Positions 1-11,038 of a DNA stretch of 64,000 nucleotides are shown in pieces (within the stretch, counting starts at the first letter, position 1; each line of letters begins with the position of its first letter). The position numbers and the translations under genes were made by a program. The DNA is from Tabrizicola thermarum (lineage in GTDB: Bacteria; Pseudomonadota; Alphaproteobacteria; Rhodobacterales; Rhodobacteraceae), in NCBI RefSeq assembly GCF_003574395.1, contig NZ_QMJY01000078.1, forward strand, positions 1 to 64,000, written 5' to 3'. The notes below the pieces were generated by a model. The model had not been told where the DNA came from. It worked only from the letters and a program-made list of their open reading frames with translations, and searched no databases.

Positions 1-147
1 ACCATCCAGATGCAACCCCCGCCGATCCATCCCAAACCCCATCCCAACCTCAGCTGTTGCGCTCCATTCTAGAGGTGAAGATTTATCAACCACTTGCCGC
101 CTCGTCCCCGACCGCCTAGCCTGCCCGAAAGCCGCAGGGGAGAGCGC

Positions 148-552
148 ATGAGCCCGCATCAGTTCACGACCCGCGTCTATTACGAGGACACCGATCTTGC
201 CGGGATCGTCTATTACGCCAATTACCTGAAGTTCATCGAACGCGCCCGGACCGAATGGGTCGCCGCGCTGGGCATCGACCAGATCGCGTTGAGGGAACGG
301 GACGGGATCGTCTTTGCCGTCCGCCGGGTGGAGGCCGATTATCTGCGGCCCGCGAAATTCGCCGACGACCTTGTGGTCGAGACCCGGCTGCAAACGCTGG
401 GCGGCGCGCGGATCGTGCTGGAGCAGGTCGTCCTGCGCGACGGAGAACGGCTGTTCGCCTCGATCGTGACGCTGGTCTGCCTGACCGAGGACGGCCATGC
501 CGCGCGGCTTCCCGCAGAGGTGCGGGCGCGGTTGTCGGGGCCGTTGCACTGA
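148..552 (+). CDS. ybgC: Tol-Pal-associated acyl-CoA thioesterase YbgC
   Basis: HotDog-fold thioesterase of the YbgC/4-hydroxybenzoyl-CoA family, acting on acyl-CoA in the cytoplasm and always linked to tol-pal. The N-terminus carries the family signature TDLAGIVYYANYL with the expected catalytic Asp at residue 16. The ATG at 148 is chosen over an in-frame TTG at 94 because an AGGGGAGA ribosome-binding site lies at 136-143 and the resulting 134 aa match the family length. It is the first gene of the Tol-Pal cluster; a 205-base gap with a possible promoter separates it from tolQ. Confidence 0.92.
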   Translation: MSPHQFTTRVYYEDTDLAGIVYYANYLKFIERARTEWVAALGIDQIALRERDGIVFAVRRVEADYLRPAKFADDLVVETRLQTLGGARIVLEQVVLRDGERLFASIVTLVCLTEDGHAARLPAEVRARLSGPLH

Positions 553-680
553 TCCCGAGCACAGGGCCATGCCTTCGTCGGACCGCGTACGACGACAGGA
601 CGACATCGCAAGACAGGGCGCGCCGAGCATGACGAATGCCGTCATCCGGCGGCGAAAGCCTGCCCCCTGACAGAGTTGTG

Positions 681-710
681 TTGGCTTTCCCCCTGCACTC
701 TTGCTAGAAT
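681..710 (+). promoter_or_regulatory. Possible sigma70-type promoter upstream of tolQ
   Basis: TTGGCT at 681-686 and TAGAAT at 705-710 are separated by 18 bases and lie about 50 bases before the chosen tolQ start. The 205-base gap after ybgC makes a separate promoter reasonable. This is pattern matching only. Confidence 0.3.
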
Positions 711-757
711 CATTGCTAACGGAGCCGATCAACGGCCCGATCAACAAGAGCAGGCGT

Positions 758-1453
758 ATGGAACCCAGCACCCTTGCGATGGCGCAGGAGATCGATTTCT
801 CCATGTTCGCCCTTTTTGCGCGCGCGACCCTGACGGTGAAGCTCGTCATGTTGACGCTGTTCGTCATGTCCTTCTGGTCATGGGCGATCATCATCCAGAA
901 GCACATCATGCTGCGGCAGGCCAAGGGTGAGGCGTCGATCTTCGATCGCGCCTTCTGGTCGGGCGAGCCGCTGGACGAGCTTTTCGAACGGATCGGGCCG
1001 GACCCGCAGGGTCAGTCGGAAAGGATCTTCGCGGCCGGCATGCTGGAATGGCGCCGCAGCCACAAGCAGGACGGCGGGCTGATCGCCGGGGCGCAAAGCC
1101 GGATCGACCGCGCGATGAACGTGGCCATCGCCCGCGAGGCCGAGGTCATGAACCGCGGCCTCAGTTTCCTGGCCACCACCGGGTCTACCGCGACCTTCAT
1201 CGGTCTGTTCGGCACGGTCTGGGGGATCAAGCACAGCTTCGAACAGATCGCGATCAGCCAGAACACCAGCCTTGCGGTCGTTGCCCCCGGCATCGCCGAG
1301 GCGCTGCTGGCGACCGGCGTCGGTCTGGTCGCGGCCATCCCGGCGGCGGTCTTCTACAACAAGCTGAGTGCCGACATCGACCGGGTGGTCGGGGGCTATG
1401 AGGCCTTTGCCGACGAATTCGCGACGATCCTGTCGCGCCAGCTGGATTCGTAA
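758..1453 (+). CDS. tolQ: Tol-Pal system proton channel subunit TolQ
   Basis: Inner-membrane MotA/ExbB/TolQ family protein that, with TolR, uses the proton-motive force to energise TolA during outer-membrane constriction. The protein is 231 aa, the usual length. It has a first transmembrane segment near residues 20-45 and two more in the C-terminal half, including the GLFGTVWGI segment and the GIAEALLATGVGLVAAIPA segment that line the channel. The ATG at 758 is preferred over an upstream TTG at 701 because it fits TolQ length and the N-terminal pattern. tolR follows after 3 bases. Confidence 0.95.
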   Translation: MEPSTLAMAQEIDFSMFALFARATLTVKLVMLTLFVMSFWSWAIIIQKHIMLRQAKGEASIFDRAFWSGEPLDELFERIGPDPQGQSERIFAAGMLEWRRSHKQDGGLIAGAQSRIDRAMNVAIAREAEVMNRGLSFLATTGSTATFIGLFGTVWGIKHSFEQIAISQNTSLAVVAPGIAEALLATGVGLVAAIPAAVFYNKLSADIDRVVGGYEAFADEFATILSRQLDS

Positions 1454-1456
1454 GCC

Positions 1457-1951
1457 ATGGGCATGGGTGTCTCGGGGTCGTCAGGCGGCGGAGGGCGGCG
1501 CCGGCGCGGCGGGCGCGCAGCGGCGATGCATGAGATCAACATCACGCCGATGGTCGACGTGATGCTGGTGCTGCTGATCATCTTCATGGTGGCGGCACCG
1601 ATGCTGACCGTGGGGGTTCCGGTCGAACTGCCGAAGACGGCGGCGGCGGCCTTGCCCACCGAACAGGAAGAGCCGCTGACCGTGACGATCACCGCCGACG
1701 GGCGGCTGGCGATCCAGACGACCGAGGTCGCGGATGCCGAGATGATCCCGAAGCTGACGGCCATCGCGGCCGAGCGGAAATCGAAGAAGATCTTCCTGCG
1801 CGCCGACGGGTCGATCCCCTATGTCCGGGTGGCGCAGGTCATGGGCGCGCTGAATGCGGGCGGGTTCAACGAGATCGGGCTTGTCACCGATGGCGACGGG
1901 CCAGGTTTCGGCGCGGGGGCTACGTCCAATGGCGATAGCAGCGGCGGCTGA
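1457..1951 (+). CDS. tolR: Tol-Pal system protein TolR (ExbD family)
   Basis: Partner of TolQ in the inner-membrane energy-transducing complex. It has a short Gly/Arg-rich cytoplasmic N-terminus, one transmembrane helix near residues 30-55 with the conserved proton-carrying Asp in INITPMVDVMLVLL, and a periplasmic domain. The length of 164 aa fits the family. The start lies 3 bases after the tolQ stop, and tolA begins 5 bases after its own stop, so tolQRA are one transcription and translation unit. Confidence 0.95.
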   Translation: MGMGVSGSSGGGGRRRRGGRAAAMHEINITPMVDVMLVLLIIFMVAAPMLTVGVPVELPKTAAAALPTEQEEPLTVTITADGRLAIQTTEVADAEMIPKLTAIAAERKSKKIFLRADGSIPYVRVAQVMGALNAGGFNEIGLVTDGDGPGFGAGATSNGDSSGG

Positions 1952-1956
1952 GGCGG

Positions 1957-3111
1957 ATGGAAACGCGGTTCCAGACGGGAACGGTTGTATCGGCGATCGG
2001 GCACGCAGGGTTGATCCTGTGGGTGCTGGTCGGCGACTGGCTGTTCTCCGCTGCACCGCCGCAAGAGGTGATCGTGACCTCGGTCTCGATGATAAGCGCG
2101 GAGGAGTTCAACGCGCTACAGGCCGCAGCCACCGCGACACCCGCGCAAGAGACCGCCCCGCTGCGCCCGCAGGCCCGCCCCGAAGAGGTCACGCCGCCGC
2201 CCGAGCCGGTGCCCGAGCCTGCACCGGAACCCCAGCCCGCGCCGGAACCCGACCCCCTGCCGGTGCCCGAGCCGCTTCCCGACCCTGCGCCCGCGCCGAA
2301 CGATCTGCCGCAGGCCGAAACCGAACAGGTGCTGCCGTCGGAATCGCTTGATATCCAGCCCGTGCCTGAGGCTGCGGACATCATCGCGCCCGACCCCGTC
2401 CAGCCCGAGACCGATGCCCGGACCTCGGACACGCCGCAACCTGCCGTGGCCGAGGACCCTGCCGCCGATCAGGTGATCGACCAGAAACCGACCGAGGAAA
2501 CCGTGGCCCGCGATACCGGCGACGTGACCCGGACCGAAGCGAATGCGCAGGACACGGCCGAGACCGGGATGCAGACCTCGATCCGCCCCAGGTCACGCCC
2601 GGAGCGCGCCGCGAAGCCGGATCCCGAACCGGATCCCAGGCCCGCCGAGGTCGCGCAGTCCACCGAGTTGCAGGTGCAGCCGGTCGACGATGCCGACACG
2701 CAGGCGGCGATCGACGCGCTTCTTGGCGAGGCTGCGGCAGAGCCGGTGGAAACTCCCGCGGCGACAGGCGGGCAGAACCGGCCGCAGGGCCCGCCGCTTA
2801 CCGGGGGCGAGATGGGCGACATCTCCTCGGCCATCGCGCGGCGCTGGAACCTCGGGGCTGCCTCGACCGACGTGATGAGCTCGATGGTGGTGATCCGGGT
2901 CAGTTTCGACGAAAGCGGGCGGCCGTTGAGTTTCGAGCTGATCGATTCGAGCGGGCCGACGCAGGCCGCGGTGGACAACCTGTTCCGCATCGCGCAGCGG
3001 GCGGTGAACCGGACCCATCAGGAAGGCGGGATTCCGCTGCCTCCCGGCAAGTTCGACACCTGGCGCGTGCTTGACCTGGTCTTCGATGCCAATGGGATGC
3101 GGGTAAGATGA
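1957..3111 (+). CDS. tolA: Tol-Pal system protein TolA
   Basis: Inner-membrane-anchored periplasm-spanning protein that links TolQR to Pal/TolB. An N-terminal helix (about residues 8-30) anchors it. The central region is a low-complexity Pro/Glu/Ala stretch with repeated PEP-type units (about residues 75-115), where enterobacterial TolA has an Ala/Lys helix. The C-terminal 100 residues form a TonB/TolA-like domain ([17 protein letters not shown] onward). Identity rests on position between tolR and tolB plus the C-terminal domain, because the central part is not conserved. Confidence 0.88.
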   Translation: METRFQTGTVVSAIGHAGLILWVLVGDWLFSAAPPQEVIVTSVSMISAEEFNALQAAATATPAQETAPLRPQARPEEVTPPPEPVPEPAPEPQPAPEPDPLPVPEPLPDPAPAPNDLPQAETEQVLPSESLDIQPVPEAADIIAPDPVQPETDARTSDTPQPAVAEDPAADQVIDQKPTEETVARDTGDVTRTEANAQDTAETGMQTSIRPRSRPERAAKPDPEPDPRPAEVAQSTELQVQPVDDADTQAAIDALLGEAAAEPVETPAATGGQNRPQGPPLTGGEMGDISSAIARRWNLGAASTDVMSSMVVIRVSFDESGRPLSFELIDSSGPTQAAVDNLFRIAQRAVNRTHQEGGIPLPPGKFDTWRVLDLVFDANGMRVR

Positions 3112-3193
3112 CCGGACTGCAGGGAACCAAATCGGGGAAATTCCCCTTCTCTCCCGTCGCCACGGCGGGCAAGGACAACCAGAAGAACGGAGC

Positions 3194-4546
3194 ATGAGGC
3201 CGATGACCAGACCCATGAGACCCTATTTCCGCACGGTGCTTGCACTTGCCTTCGGGGCCCTGTCCCTGATGGCCGCCCCGGTCCTGGCGCAATCCAGCCC
3301 GCCGCGCATCGTGATCGGGCCCGGCGTGATCGAACCGATGCCCATCGCCGTGCCCACCTTCATCGACGAGGGCGGCGCACGGGATTACGCCCGGGAAATC
3401 AGCCGCGTGGTGATCTCGGACCTGGAAGGGACCGGCTTCTTCCGCAACATCGGCGAAGAGGCGCATATCAGCCGGATCACCAGCTTTGACGGCGGGATCG
3501 CCTTCGAGGACTGGAAGGCGATCAACGCCCAGGTCCTTGTCACCGGGGCGGTCAGCGTCGCGGGCGACCGGATCACGGTGAAGTTCCGCGCCTATGACGT
3601 CTTCAACGGCACCACGCTGGACGGCGCCGCGCTGCAATTCGCCGGGACGACAGACGGCTGGCGGCGGATGGCGCACAAGGTGGCGGACGTGATCTATTCC
3701 AAGATCACCGGCGAGGGCGGCTATTTCGACAGCCGGGTGGTGTTTGTCAGCGAAAGCGGCCCGAAGAACGCCCGGCTGAAGCGACTGGCCGTGATGGACT
3801 ACGACGGCGCGAATGTGGCCTATCTGACCGACTCGTCGTCAATCGTGCTTGCCCCGCGCTTTTCGCCGCAAGGCGACCAGATCGTCTACACCAGCTTCGA
3901 GACCGGCTTTCCGCGCATCACGCTGATGGATGTGGCCACGCTGCGCCGCCGCGCGCTGGAGGAGCAGCCGGGCACGATGACCTTTGCCCCGCGCTTTTCG
4001 CCCGATGGCCGGACCGTGGTCTTCAGCCTGGAACGCGGCGGCAACAGCGACATCTACCTGCTGGACCTGAACTCGGGACGCCTGACCCAGCTGACCAATT
4101 CGCCCTCGATCGAGACCGCCCCCAGCTTCAGCCCGGACGGCAGCCAGATCGTCTTCGAAAGCGACCGGACCGGTGTGCAGCAGATCTATGTCATGCCCGC
4201 AAGCGGTGGCGAGGGCACCCGGATTTCCGGCGGCGAGGGACGCTATGGCACCCCGGTCTGGAGCCCGCGCGGCGACTACATCGCCTTCACCAAGCAGAAC
4301 GCGGGCCGCTTCCACATCGGCGTCATGCGCACCGACGGGTCGGAAGAACGCCTGCTGACCGCGTCCTTCCTGGACGAGGGCCCGACCTGGGCCCCGAACG
4401 GGCGCGTGCTGATGTTCACCCGCGAAACCGCGGGCGCGGGCGGGCAGACCTCGCTCTGGTCGGTCGACATCACGGGACGCAATCTCAAGCAGATCCCGAC
4501 GGACGGTCCGGCCTCCGACCCTGCCTGGTCGCCGCTTTTGCCCTGA
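3194..4546 (+). CDS. tolB: Tol-Pal system beta-propeller protein TolB
   Basis: Periplasmic protein that binds Pal and TolA. A cleavable signal peptide covers about residues 1-33 (hydrophobic stretch ending APVLAQ). An N-terminal alpha/beta domain follows, then a six-bladed propeller built from repeated units such as [15 protein letters not shown] and [16 protein letters not shown]. At 450 aa it has the usual length. In-frame ATGs at 3194, 3203 and 3212 are all possible; a purine-rich AGAAG upstream suits the first. An intercistronic hairpin follows at 4555-4579. Confidence 0.94.
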   Translation: MRPMTRPMRPYFRTVLALAFGALSLMAAPVLAQSSPPRIVIGPGVIEPMPIAVPTFIDEGGARDYAREISRVVISDLEGTGFFRNIGEEAHISRITSFDGGIAFEDWKAINAQVLVTGAVSVAGDRITVKFRAYDVFNGTTLDGAALQFAGTTDGWRRMAHKVADVIYSKITGEGGYFDSRVVFVSESGPKNARLKRLAVMDYDGANVAYLTDSSSIVLAPRFSPQGDQIVYTSFETGFPRITLMDVATLRRRALEEQPGTMTFAPRFSPDGRTVVFSLERGGNSDIYLLDLNSGRLTQLTNSPSIETAPSFSPDGSQIVFESDRTGVQQIYVMPASGGEGTRISGGEGRYGTPVWSPRGDYIAFTKQNAGRFHIGVMRTDGSEERLLTASFLDEGPTWAPNGRVLMFTRETAGAGGQTSLWSVDITGRNLKQIPTDGPASDPAWSPLLP

Positions 4547-4554
4547 AAAGTGAC

Positions 4555-4579
4555 GCGCCGCCGATTCACACGGCGGCGC
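4555..4579. terminator. Intercistronic hairpin between tolB and pal
   Basis: GCGCCGCCG at 4555-4563 pairs with CGGCGGCGC at 4571-4579 around a 7-base loop. No T-run follows, so it is more likely a partial terminator or an mRNA-stability element that lets pal be expressed at a different level from tolB. Confidence 0.5.
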
Positions 4580-4629
4580 AAAGCTGATACTCTCGCCCCC
4601 AATCGAGCCAACAAGAAGGATGCCCCCCA

Positions 4630-5160
4630 ATGAGCCTTGCTGCGAAGTCGCTTCTCCTGATCGCCGTTCTTGGCCTTGCGGCCTGCAACAACCCCGACCG
4701 CTATGGCCAGGGTGGCGCGGGCGGCCCCGGTGGCGCAGGCGGTGCCGGGGGCGGGATCGACACCACGGGCCTTGGCGATCCGAACAACCCGACCTCGATC
4801 GCCTATTTCAACCAACGCGTCGGCGATCGGGTGCTGTTTGCCGTCGACCAGTCGACCCTGTCGCCCGAGGCCCGTCAGATCCTGACCGCCCAGGCCCAGT
4901 GGCTGAACCAGAACCCCGGCTATGCCGCGATCATCGAAGGCCATGCCGACGAACAGGGCACGCGGGAATACAACCTCAACCTCGGGGCCAAACGCGCGGC
5001 GGCGGTGCAGAACTTCCTCATCAGCCAGGGTGTCGCCCCGGGTCGTCTGCGCACCATCAGCTACGGCAAGGAACGCCCGATCGAGGTCTGCTCGGCCGAG
5101 GCCTGCTATGCCAAGAACCGCCGCGCGGTGACGGTGCTTTCGGCGGGCGCAGGGGTCTGA
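4630..5160 (+). CDS. pal: Peptidoglycan-associated lipoprotein Pal
   Basis: Outer-membrane lipoprotein that ties the outer membrane to peptidoglycan and to TolB/TolA. A lipoprotein signal peptide ends with the lipobox LAAC (Cys about residue 19). A Gly/Ala-rich linker follows, then an OmpA-like peptidoglycan-binding domain with IIEGHADEQGTREYNL and the C-terminal NRRAVTVL signature. An AAGAAGGA ribosome-binding site at 4612-4619 supports the start. The length of 176 aa is normal. Confidence 0.96.
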   Translation: MSLAAKSLLLIAVLGLAACNNPDRYGQGGAGGPGGAGGAGGGIDTTGLGDPNNPTSIAYFNQRVGDRVLFAVDQSTLSPEARQILTAQAQWLNQNPGYAAIIEGHADEQGTREYNLNLGAKRAAAVQNFLISQGVAPGRLRTISYGKERPIEVCSAEACYAKNRRAVTVLSAGAGV

Positions 5161-5164
5161 CCCG

Positions 5165-5998
5165 ATGCGTCGGCTTGGCCTTGCCCTTGCCCTTTGCGTC
5201 ATGCCGGTTCTGGGCCACGCCCAGGACCGCACGCAGACCCTGGCCGACATCCGCGCCGAGCTTGGCGCGCTTGCGGCAGAGTTCAACGCGCTCAAGGCCG
5301 AGCTGATCTCGTCCGGGGCCGCGGCCTCGGGGGCTGCGGGGGGCGATGCCCTGCAACGGATGGATGCCATCGAGGCCGAGCTTGCCCGCCTGAACGCGCG
5401 CACCGAGGCAGTGGAGCTGAAGCTGAACCGGGTGGTGGCGGATGGCACCAACCGGATCGGCGATCTGGAATACCGGCTGTGCGAAGTGACCGAGGGCTGC
5501 GATCCGGCGAACCTGGGCGCGACGCCGACCCTGGGCGATGCCGGTGGCGGCGCGGCCCCGGCTTTGGCCGCCAGCAAAGTGGGGACGGCCCCGGCGACGG
5601 GCGGGGCCGAATTGGCTGTAGCAGAACAGGCAGACTTCGACCGGGCCAAGGAGGTGCTCGGTCAAGGTGACTTTCCCGGTGCTGCGGCGCTCTTTGCGAC
5701 CTATGCCCAATCCTATCCTGGCGGGCCGCTAGTCCCCGAGGCGCATTTCCTGCGCGGCGAGGCGCTGTCCAAGATGGGCGATACCGGCAATGCGGCGCGG
5801 GCCTATCTGGATGCGTTTTCCGCCGCGCCGGAAGGTCCGTTTGCGCCGGATGCCCTGCTGAAACTGGGCGAGGGTCTAGGCGCGCTGGGTCAGGTGCCCG
5901 AGGCTTGCGTGACCCTGGCCGAAGTCGGCACCCGCTTTCCCGGCAGCATGGCGGCAACCCAGGCGACTGTGGCCATGCAGGGGTTCAAGTGCCAGTAG
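5165..5998 (+). CDS. cpoB: Cell division coordinator CpoB (YbgF)
   Basis: Periplasmic Tol-Pal-associated protein that coordinates peptidoglycan synthesis with outer-membrane constriction. It has a signal peptide (about residues 1-20, ending GHA), an N-terminal coiled coil with heptad-like AEL repeats (about 25-105), a low-complexity linker, and three C-terminal tetratricopeptide repeats (from the QADFDRAKEVLGQGDF unit to the end). It begins 4 bases after pal, and its last codons overlap the start of tilS. Confidence 0.93.
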   Translation: MRRLGLALALCVMPVLGHAQDRTQTLADIRAELGALAAEFNALKAELISSGAAASGAAGGDALQRMDAIEAELARLNARTEAVELKLNRVVADGTNRIGDLEYRLCEVTEGCDPANLGATPTLGDAGGGAAPALAASKVGTAPATGGAELAVAEQADFDRAKEVLGQGDFPGAAALFATYAQSYPGGPLVPEAHFLRGEALSKMGDTGNAARAYLDAFSAAPEGPFAPDALLKLGEGLGALGQVPEACVTLAEVGTRFPGSMAATQATVAMQGFKCQ

Positions 5999-7188
5999 AC
6001 GGCGACCGGCTGGTCCGGCTGATCCGCGACGGCCTGCCCGACGGCGAAACCATCGGAATAGCATTTTCGGGCGGTGGGGATTCCACCGCCCTTCTGCATC
6101 TGTGCCTGCGCGCCGGGCTGGCGGTCGAGGCGGTGACAGTGGACCACCGCCTCCGCCCCGAAAGCGCGGCCGAGGCGGCGTCGGTGGGGGCAAACTGCCG
6201 GACGCTCGGGGTCCGGCACGAGGTGCGGGTCTGGGACCACGGCCCGGTCAGCGGCAACCTGATGGACGCCGCACGGCGGGCGCGGCTGACGCTGATCGGC
6301 GATTGGGCGAGGTCGCGGGCAATCCGCACCGTCGCGCTGGGCCATACCCGCGACGATCAGGCCGAGACGGTCCTGATGGGCCTGGCGCGGGCCGCGGGAC
6401 TGGCCGGGCTGTCCGGGATGCGCCCGGCTTTCGAGGCGGACGGCATCCGCTTTCTGCGTCCCCTGCTTGCCGTCGGGCGCGAGGACTTGCGCGACTGGCT
6501 GCGGGCCGAGGGGATCGGCTGGATTGACGATCCGACCAACGACAACGATCGCTTTACCCGCATCAAGGCCCGCAAGGCGCTTGCTGCCCTTGCGCCGCTT
6601 GGACTAACCGCCGACCGGCTGGCCGGGGTGGCAGGCCATCTCGCCTCGGTCCGGGCGGCGCTCATGGCGCAGGTCGCCGAGGCTGCGGCGCGGCATGTTG
6701 TCGCTGAAGCCGGAGCCTTGCGGATCGCCGGGGGGCTATGGACCGAACCCGCCGAAGTGCAGCGGCAGGTGGTCGTCGCGGGGCTTGTGTGGCTTTCGGC
6801 CGCCGACTACGCCCCGCGCGCCGCCGAGGTCTTGCGGCTGCTGGAGGCCATGGCCAGGGGGCGCGATGCGACGCTGGCGGGGTGCCGCGCGCGGGGCGGC
6901 TGGCTGATGCGCGAGCCGCGCGCCTTGGGCCAAGAGGTCGCCGTCGGCCAGCTTTGGGACCGGCGATGGCGGGTGACGGGACCCGAGGCCCGGGTCAGGG
7001 CGCTCGGGGCCGAGGGGCTGCGTCAGGTTCCCGACTGGCGCCGGACCGGCCTGCCGCGCGAGGTGCTGCTCACCACCCCCGGCGTCTGGGACCGGGACCG
7101 TCTGCTGGCCGCCCCGCTTGCAGGACTGTCGGCCGGTTGGCAGGCGAAACTGGACCGACCGTTCCACCTTTTGGGACTAGTGGATTGA
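5989..7188 (+). CDS. tilS: tRNA(Ile)-lysidine synthetase TilS
   Basis: ATP-dependent enzyme that converts C34 of tRNA-Ile(CAU) to lysidine so the tRNA reads AUA. The PP-loop ATP-binding motif SGGGDST sits at residues 27-33 and the partner HTRDDQAETVLM motif follows, then a less conserved C-terminal tRNA-binding region. The GTG at 5989 is chosen because AGGGG precedes it by a few bases and the protein then begins just before the PP-loop, as in relatives; an in-frame ATG at 5905 would lie inside cpoB. It overlaps cpoB by 10 bases. Confidence 0.9.
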   Translation: MPVDGDRLVRLIRDGLPDGETIGIAFSGGGDSTALLHLCLRAGLAVEAVTVDHRLRPESAAEAASVGANCRTLGVRHEVRVWDHGPVSGNLMDAARRARLTLIGDWARSRAIRTVALGHTRDDQAETVLMGLARAAGLAGLSGMRPAFEADGIRFLRPLLAVGREDLRDWLRAEGIGWIDDPTNDNDRFTRIKARKALAALAPLGLTADRLAGVAGHLASVRAALMAQVAEAAARHVVAEAGALRIAGGLWTEPAEVQRQVVVAGLVWLSAADYAPRAAEVLRLLEAMARGRDATLAGCRARGGWLMREPRALGQEVAVGQLWDRRWRVTGPEARVRALGAEGLRQVPDWRRTGLPREVLLTTPGVWDRDRLLAAPLAGLSAGWQAKLDRPFHLLGLVD

Positions 7189-7209
7189 ACCCGGCCCCCA
7201 AAGGTTTAT

Positions 7210-7237
7210 CTTAAGCCCAAAGCCGCTTTGGCCCCAT
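7210..7237 (+). promoter_or_regulatory. Heat-shock (RpoH/sigma32)-like promoter for ftsH
   Basis: CTTAAG at 7210-7215 and CCCCAT at 7232-7237 are separated by 16 bases, resembling the sigma32 pattern CTTGAA / CCCCAT. The -10 hexamer overlaps the upstream in-frame ATG at 7236, which would put that ATG outside the mRNA. ftsH is a known heat-shock gene in many proteobacteria. Sequence match only. Confidence 0.42.
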
Positions 7238-7271
7238 GGGGGGAGAAGGCGCATTCAGGAGATCCCTTACC

Positions 7272-9197
<1,926 letters not shown>

Positions 9198-9213
9198 TCG
9201 CCGCCCGGGACAC

Positions 9214-9247
9214 AGCCCAAGGCCCCGCAGCGTCGGGGCCTTGGGCT
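9214..9247 (+). terminator. Strong rho-independent-type terminator after ftsH
   Basis: A 14-bp uninterrupted stem, 9214-9227 pairing with 9234-9247, encloses a 6-base loop. It lies 17 bases after the ftsH stop and is followed by a short T-containing tail. It separates ftsH from the corA unit. Confidence 0.8.
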
Positions 9248-9296
9248 TGTGATCTTCGCCCGTTAAGCTGCGGGCCGGCAAGACGGGAGAGCAGGC

Positions 9297-10274
9297 GTGA
9301 TTACAGCTTTTGTTTCGCAGGGCAACCGGCTCGCCAGGCTCGCCGACAACCACCAGCACCTGCCCGATGCGATCTGGATCGACCTCGAGGCCCCCACGGC
9401 GGCCGAGGAAGACGCGGTCGAGGCCGCGCTGGGGATCGACATCCCGACCCGCGAGGACATGCAGGAGATCGAGGTTTCCTCCCGCATCTACCGCGAGGAC
9501 GGCGCGCTGTTCCTGACTGCGCAGGTCGTGGCCACCAATGCCGCCGGTGTCATCGAGATCGGCCCCGTCACCTTTGTCGTCCTGCCCGACCGTCTGGTCA
9601 GCGTGCATTACCACCATCCCGGCTCGTTCGACTATTTCGTCGAATGGGCCTCGCGCCACGACACGCCGATCCGTTGCGGGGTCGACGCGCTTCTGGGCCT
9701 GATGGAATCCATGGTGGACCGGCTGGCCGACATCCTGGAAGGCGAGGCGCGCAAGCATGACGCGCTGTCCCGGTCGCTGTTTTCCCCCGACCGGATGAAG
9801 GGCAGAGCAGAGGACCTTTCTGACGTCCTGCGCAGGATCGGCCTGGCCGAGGATGTGAATGCCAAGGTCAACGAAAGCCTGGGCACGCTGGTCCGGCTGG
9901 TCGGCTATCTGGCGGTCGACAAGGGAAACCATTCGCCGCTGGGCATGTCGCAGGCCACGCACACCCAGACCAAGACCCTGCTTCAGGACATCCGCAGCTT
10001 GCGCGAAGTCGCGGTGGCGCAGGCCGACAAGGTGCGCTTTCTTCTGGACGCGACGCTGGGGGTCATCAACATCCGCCAGTCGGACGTCATCAAGATCTTC
10101 TCGGTCGTGGCCTTCGTCTTCCTGCCCCCCACCCTGATCGCCAGCATCTACGGGATGAACTTCGAACATATGCCGGAACTGTCCTGGACCTGGGGCTATC
10201 CGATGGCGCTGGGGATGATGGTGGTTTCGGCCGTGGTGCCCTGGTTGTTCTTCCGCTGGAAGAAGTGGCTGTGA
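9297..10274 (+). CDS. corA: CorA-family divalent-cation transporter
   Basis: Magnesium (possibly zinc or cobalt) channel of the CorA/ZntB family. A large cytoplasmic N-terminal domain is followed by two C-terminal transmembrane helices. The first ends with the selectivity motif YGMNF and the acidic MPEL loop, and the last is followed by a basic tail (FFRWKKWL). The GTG start at 9297 has GGGAGA at 9285-9290. At 325 aa it is of usual size. The downstream methyltransferase overlaps its stop. Substrate cannot be told from sequence alone. Confidence 0.87.
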   Translation: MITAFVSQGNRLARLADNHQHLPDAIWIDLEAPTAAEEDAVEAALGIDIPTREDMQEIEVSSRIYREDGALFLTAQVVATNAAGVIEIGPVTFVVLPDRLVSVHYHHPGSFDYFVEWASRHDTPIRCGVDALLGLMESMVDRLADILEGEARKHDALSRSLFSPDRMKGRAEDLSDVLRRIGLAEDVNAKVNESLGTLVRLVGYLAVDKGNHSPLGMSQATHTQTKTLLQDIRSLREVAVAQADKVRFLLDATLGVINIRQSDVIKIFSVVAFVFLPPTLIASIYGMNFEHMPELSWTWGYPMALGMMVVSAVVPWLFFRWKKWL

Positions 10275-11038
10275 CCGACTGGGACCCGGCGCGCTACGGC
10301 GCCTTCCGCGATTTGAGGCTGCGGCCTGCGCTGGACCTTCTGGCTCAGGTGCCGGACCTGCCGCGCGGCGACATCGTGGACCTTGGCTGCGGCGACGGGG
10401 CGGTCGGCCCGGCGCTTCTGTCGCGCCATCCGGCGCGCAGCCTGGTGGGGGTGGATGCGTCCGAGGCCATGCTGGCCAATGCCGCGCTCCGGCGCTGCTA
10501 CGAGCGGCTGGACCTGGCAGACATCGTCGACTGGCAGCCCGACACGGCGCCTGCGCTGATCTATGCCAACGCCGCGCTGAACTGGGTGCCGGACCATACC
10601 ACGCTGATCCCGCGCCTTGCCGCGCAGCTGGCCCCGGGCGGGGTGCTGGCGGTGCAGATGCCCCGACAGGGCGGCGCACGGTCGCACCGGATGCTGCGCG
10701 AGGTGGCCGAGACGCTGTTCCCTGACCGGATCAAGGTCGAACCCTCTCCGGTCATGGCGGCCGGGGACTATGCGCGGATGCTGCTGCCCCTGGGCCGGGT
10801 CAATGCCTGGAGCACGGATTACCTGCACATGCTTGACCCCGTGGCCGAGGGCCATCCCGTCCGCGCCTTCACCGAAAGCACCGCGATGCGGCCCTATGTC
10901 AGGGACCTGACCCCCGAAGAGCGGCGCGCCTTCGTTGCCGCCTATGACGAAGTCCTGGCCTTCGCCTACCGCCCCCTGCCCGATGGCCGCGTCCTCTTCC
11001 CCTTCACCCGCGTCTTCTTCGTCCTGGAGCGTTCCTGA
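10271..11038 (+). CDS. SAM-dependent methyltransferase, trans-aconitate 2-methyltransferase-like
   Basis: Class I methyltransferase of about 255 aa resembling Tam, which methylates trans-aconitate. Motif I is DLGCGDGAVGPAL near residue 40 and the following acidic residue is in VGVDASEAML. The N-terminal DWDPARYGAFRDLRLRPALDL pattern is typical of Tam. The start is taken as the GTG at 10271, giving a GTGA overlap with the corA stop; a GTG at 10265 is also possible. The C-terminus couples to the MOSC gene. Substrate is inferred from family resemblance. Confidence 0.75.
   Translation: MTDWDPARYGAFRDLRLRPALDLLAQVPDLPRGDIVDLGCGDGAVGPALLSRHPARSLVGVDASEAMLANAALRRCYERLDLADIVDWQPDTAPALIYANAALNWVPDHTTLIPRLAAQLAPGGVLAVQMPRQGGARSHRMLREVAETLFPDRIKVEPSPVMAAGDYARMLLPLGRVNAWSTDYLHMLDPVAEGHPVRAFTESTAMRPYVRDLTPEERRAFVAAYDEVLAFAYRPLPDGRVLFPFTRVFFVLERS

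Noticed and set aside
2160-2310. Repeat array in tolA
   Set aside because: Low-complexity Pro/Glu coding sequence typical of the TolA linker, not a separate repeat element.
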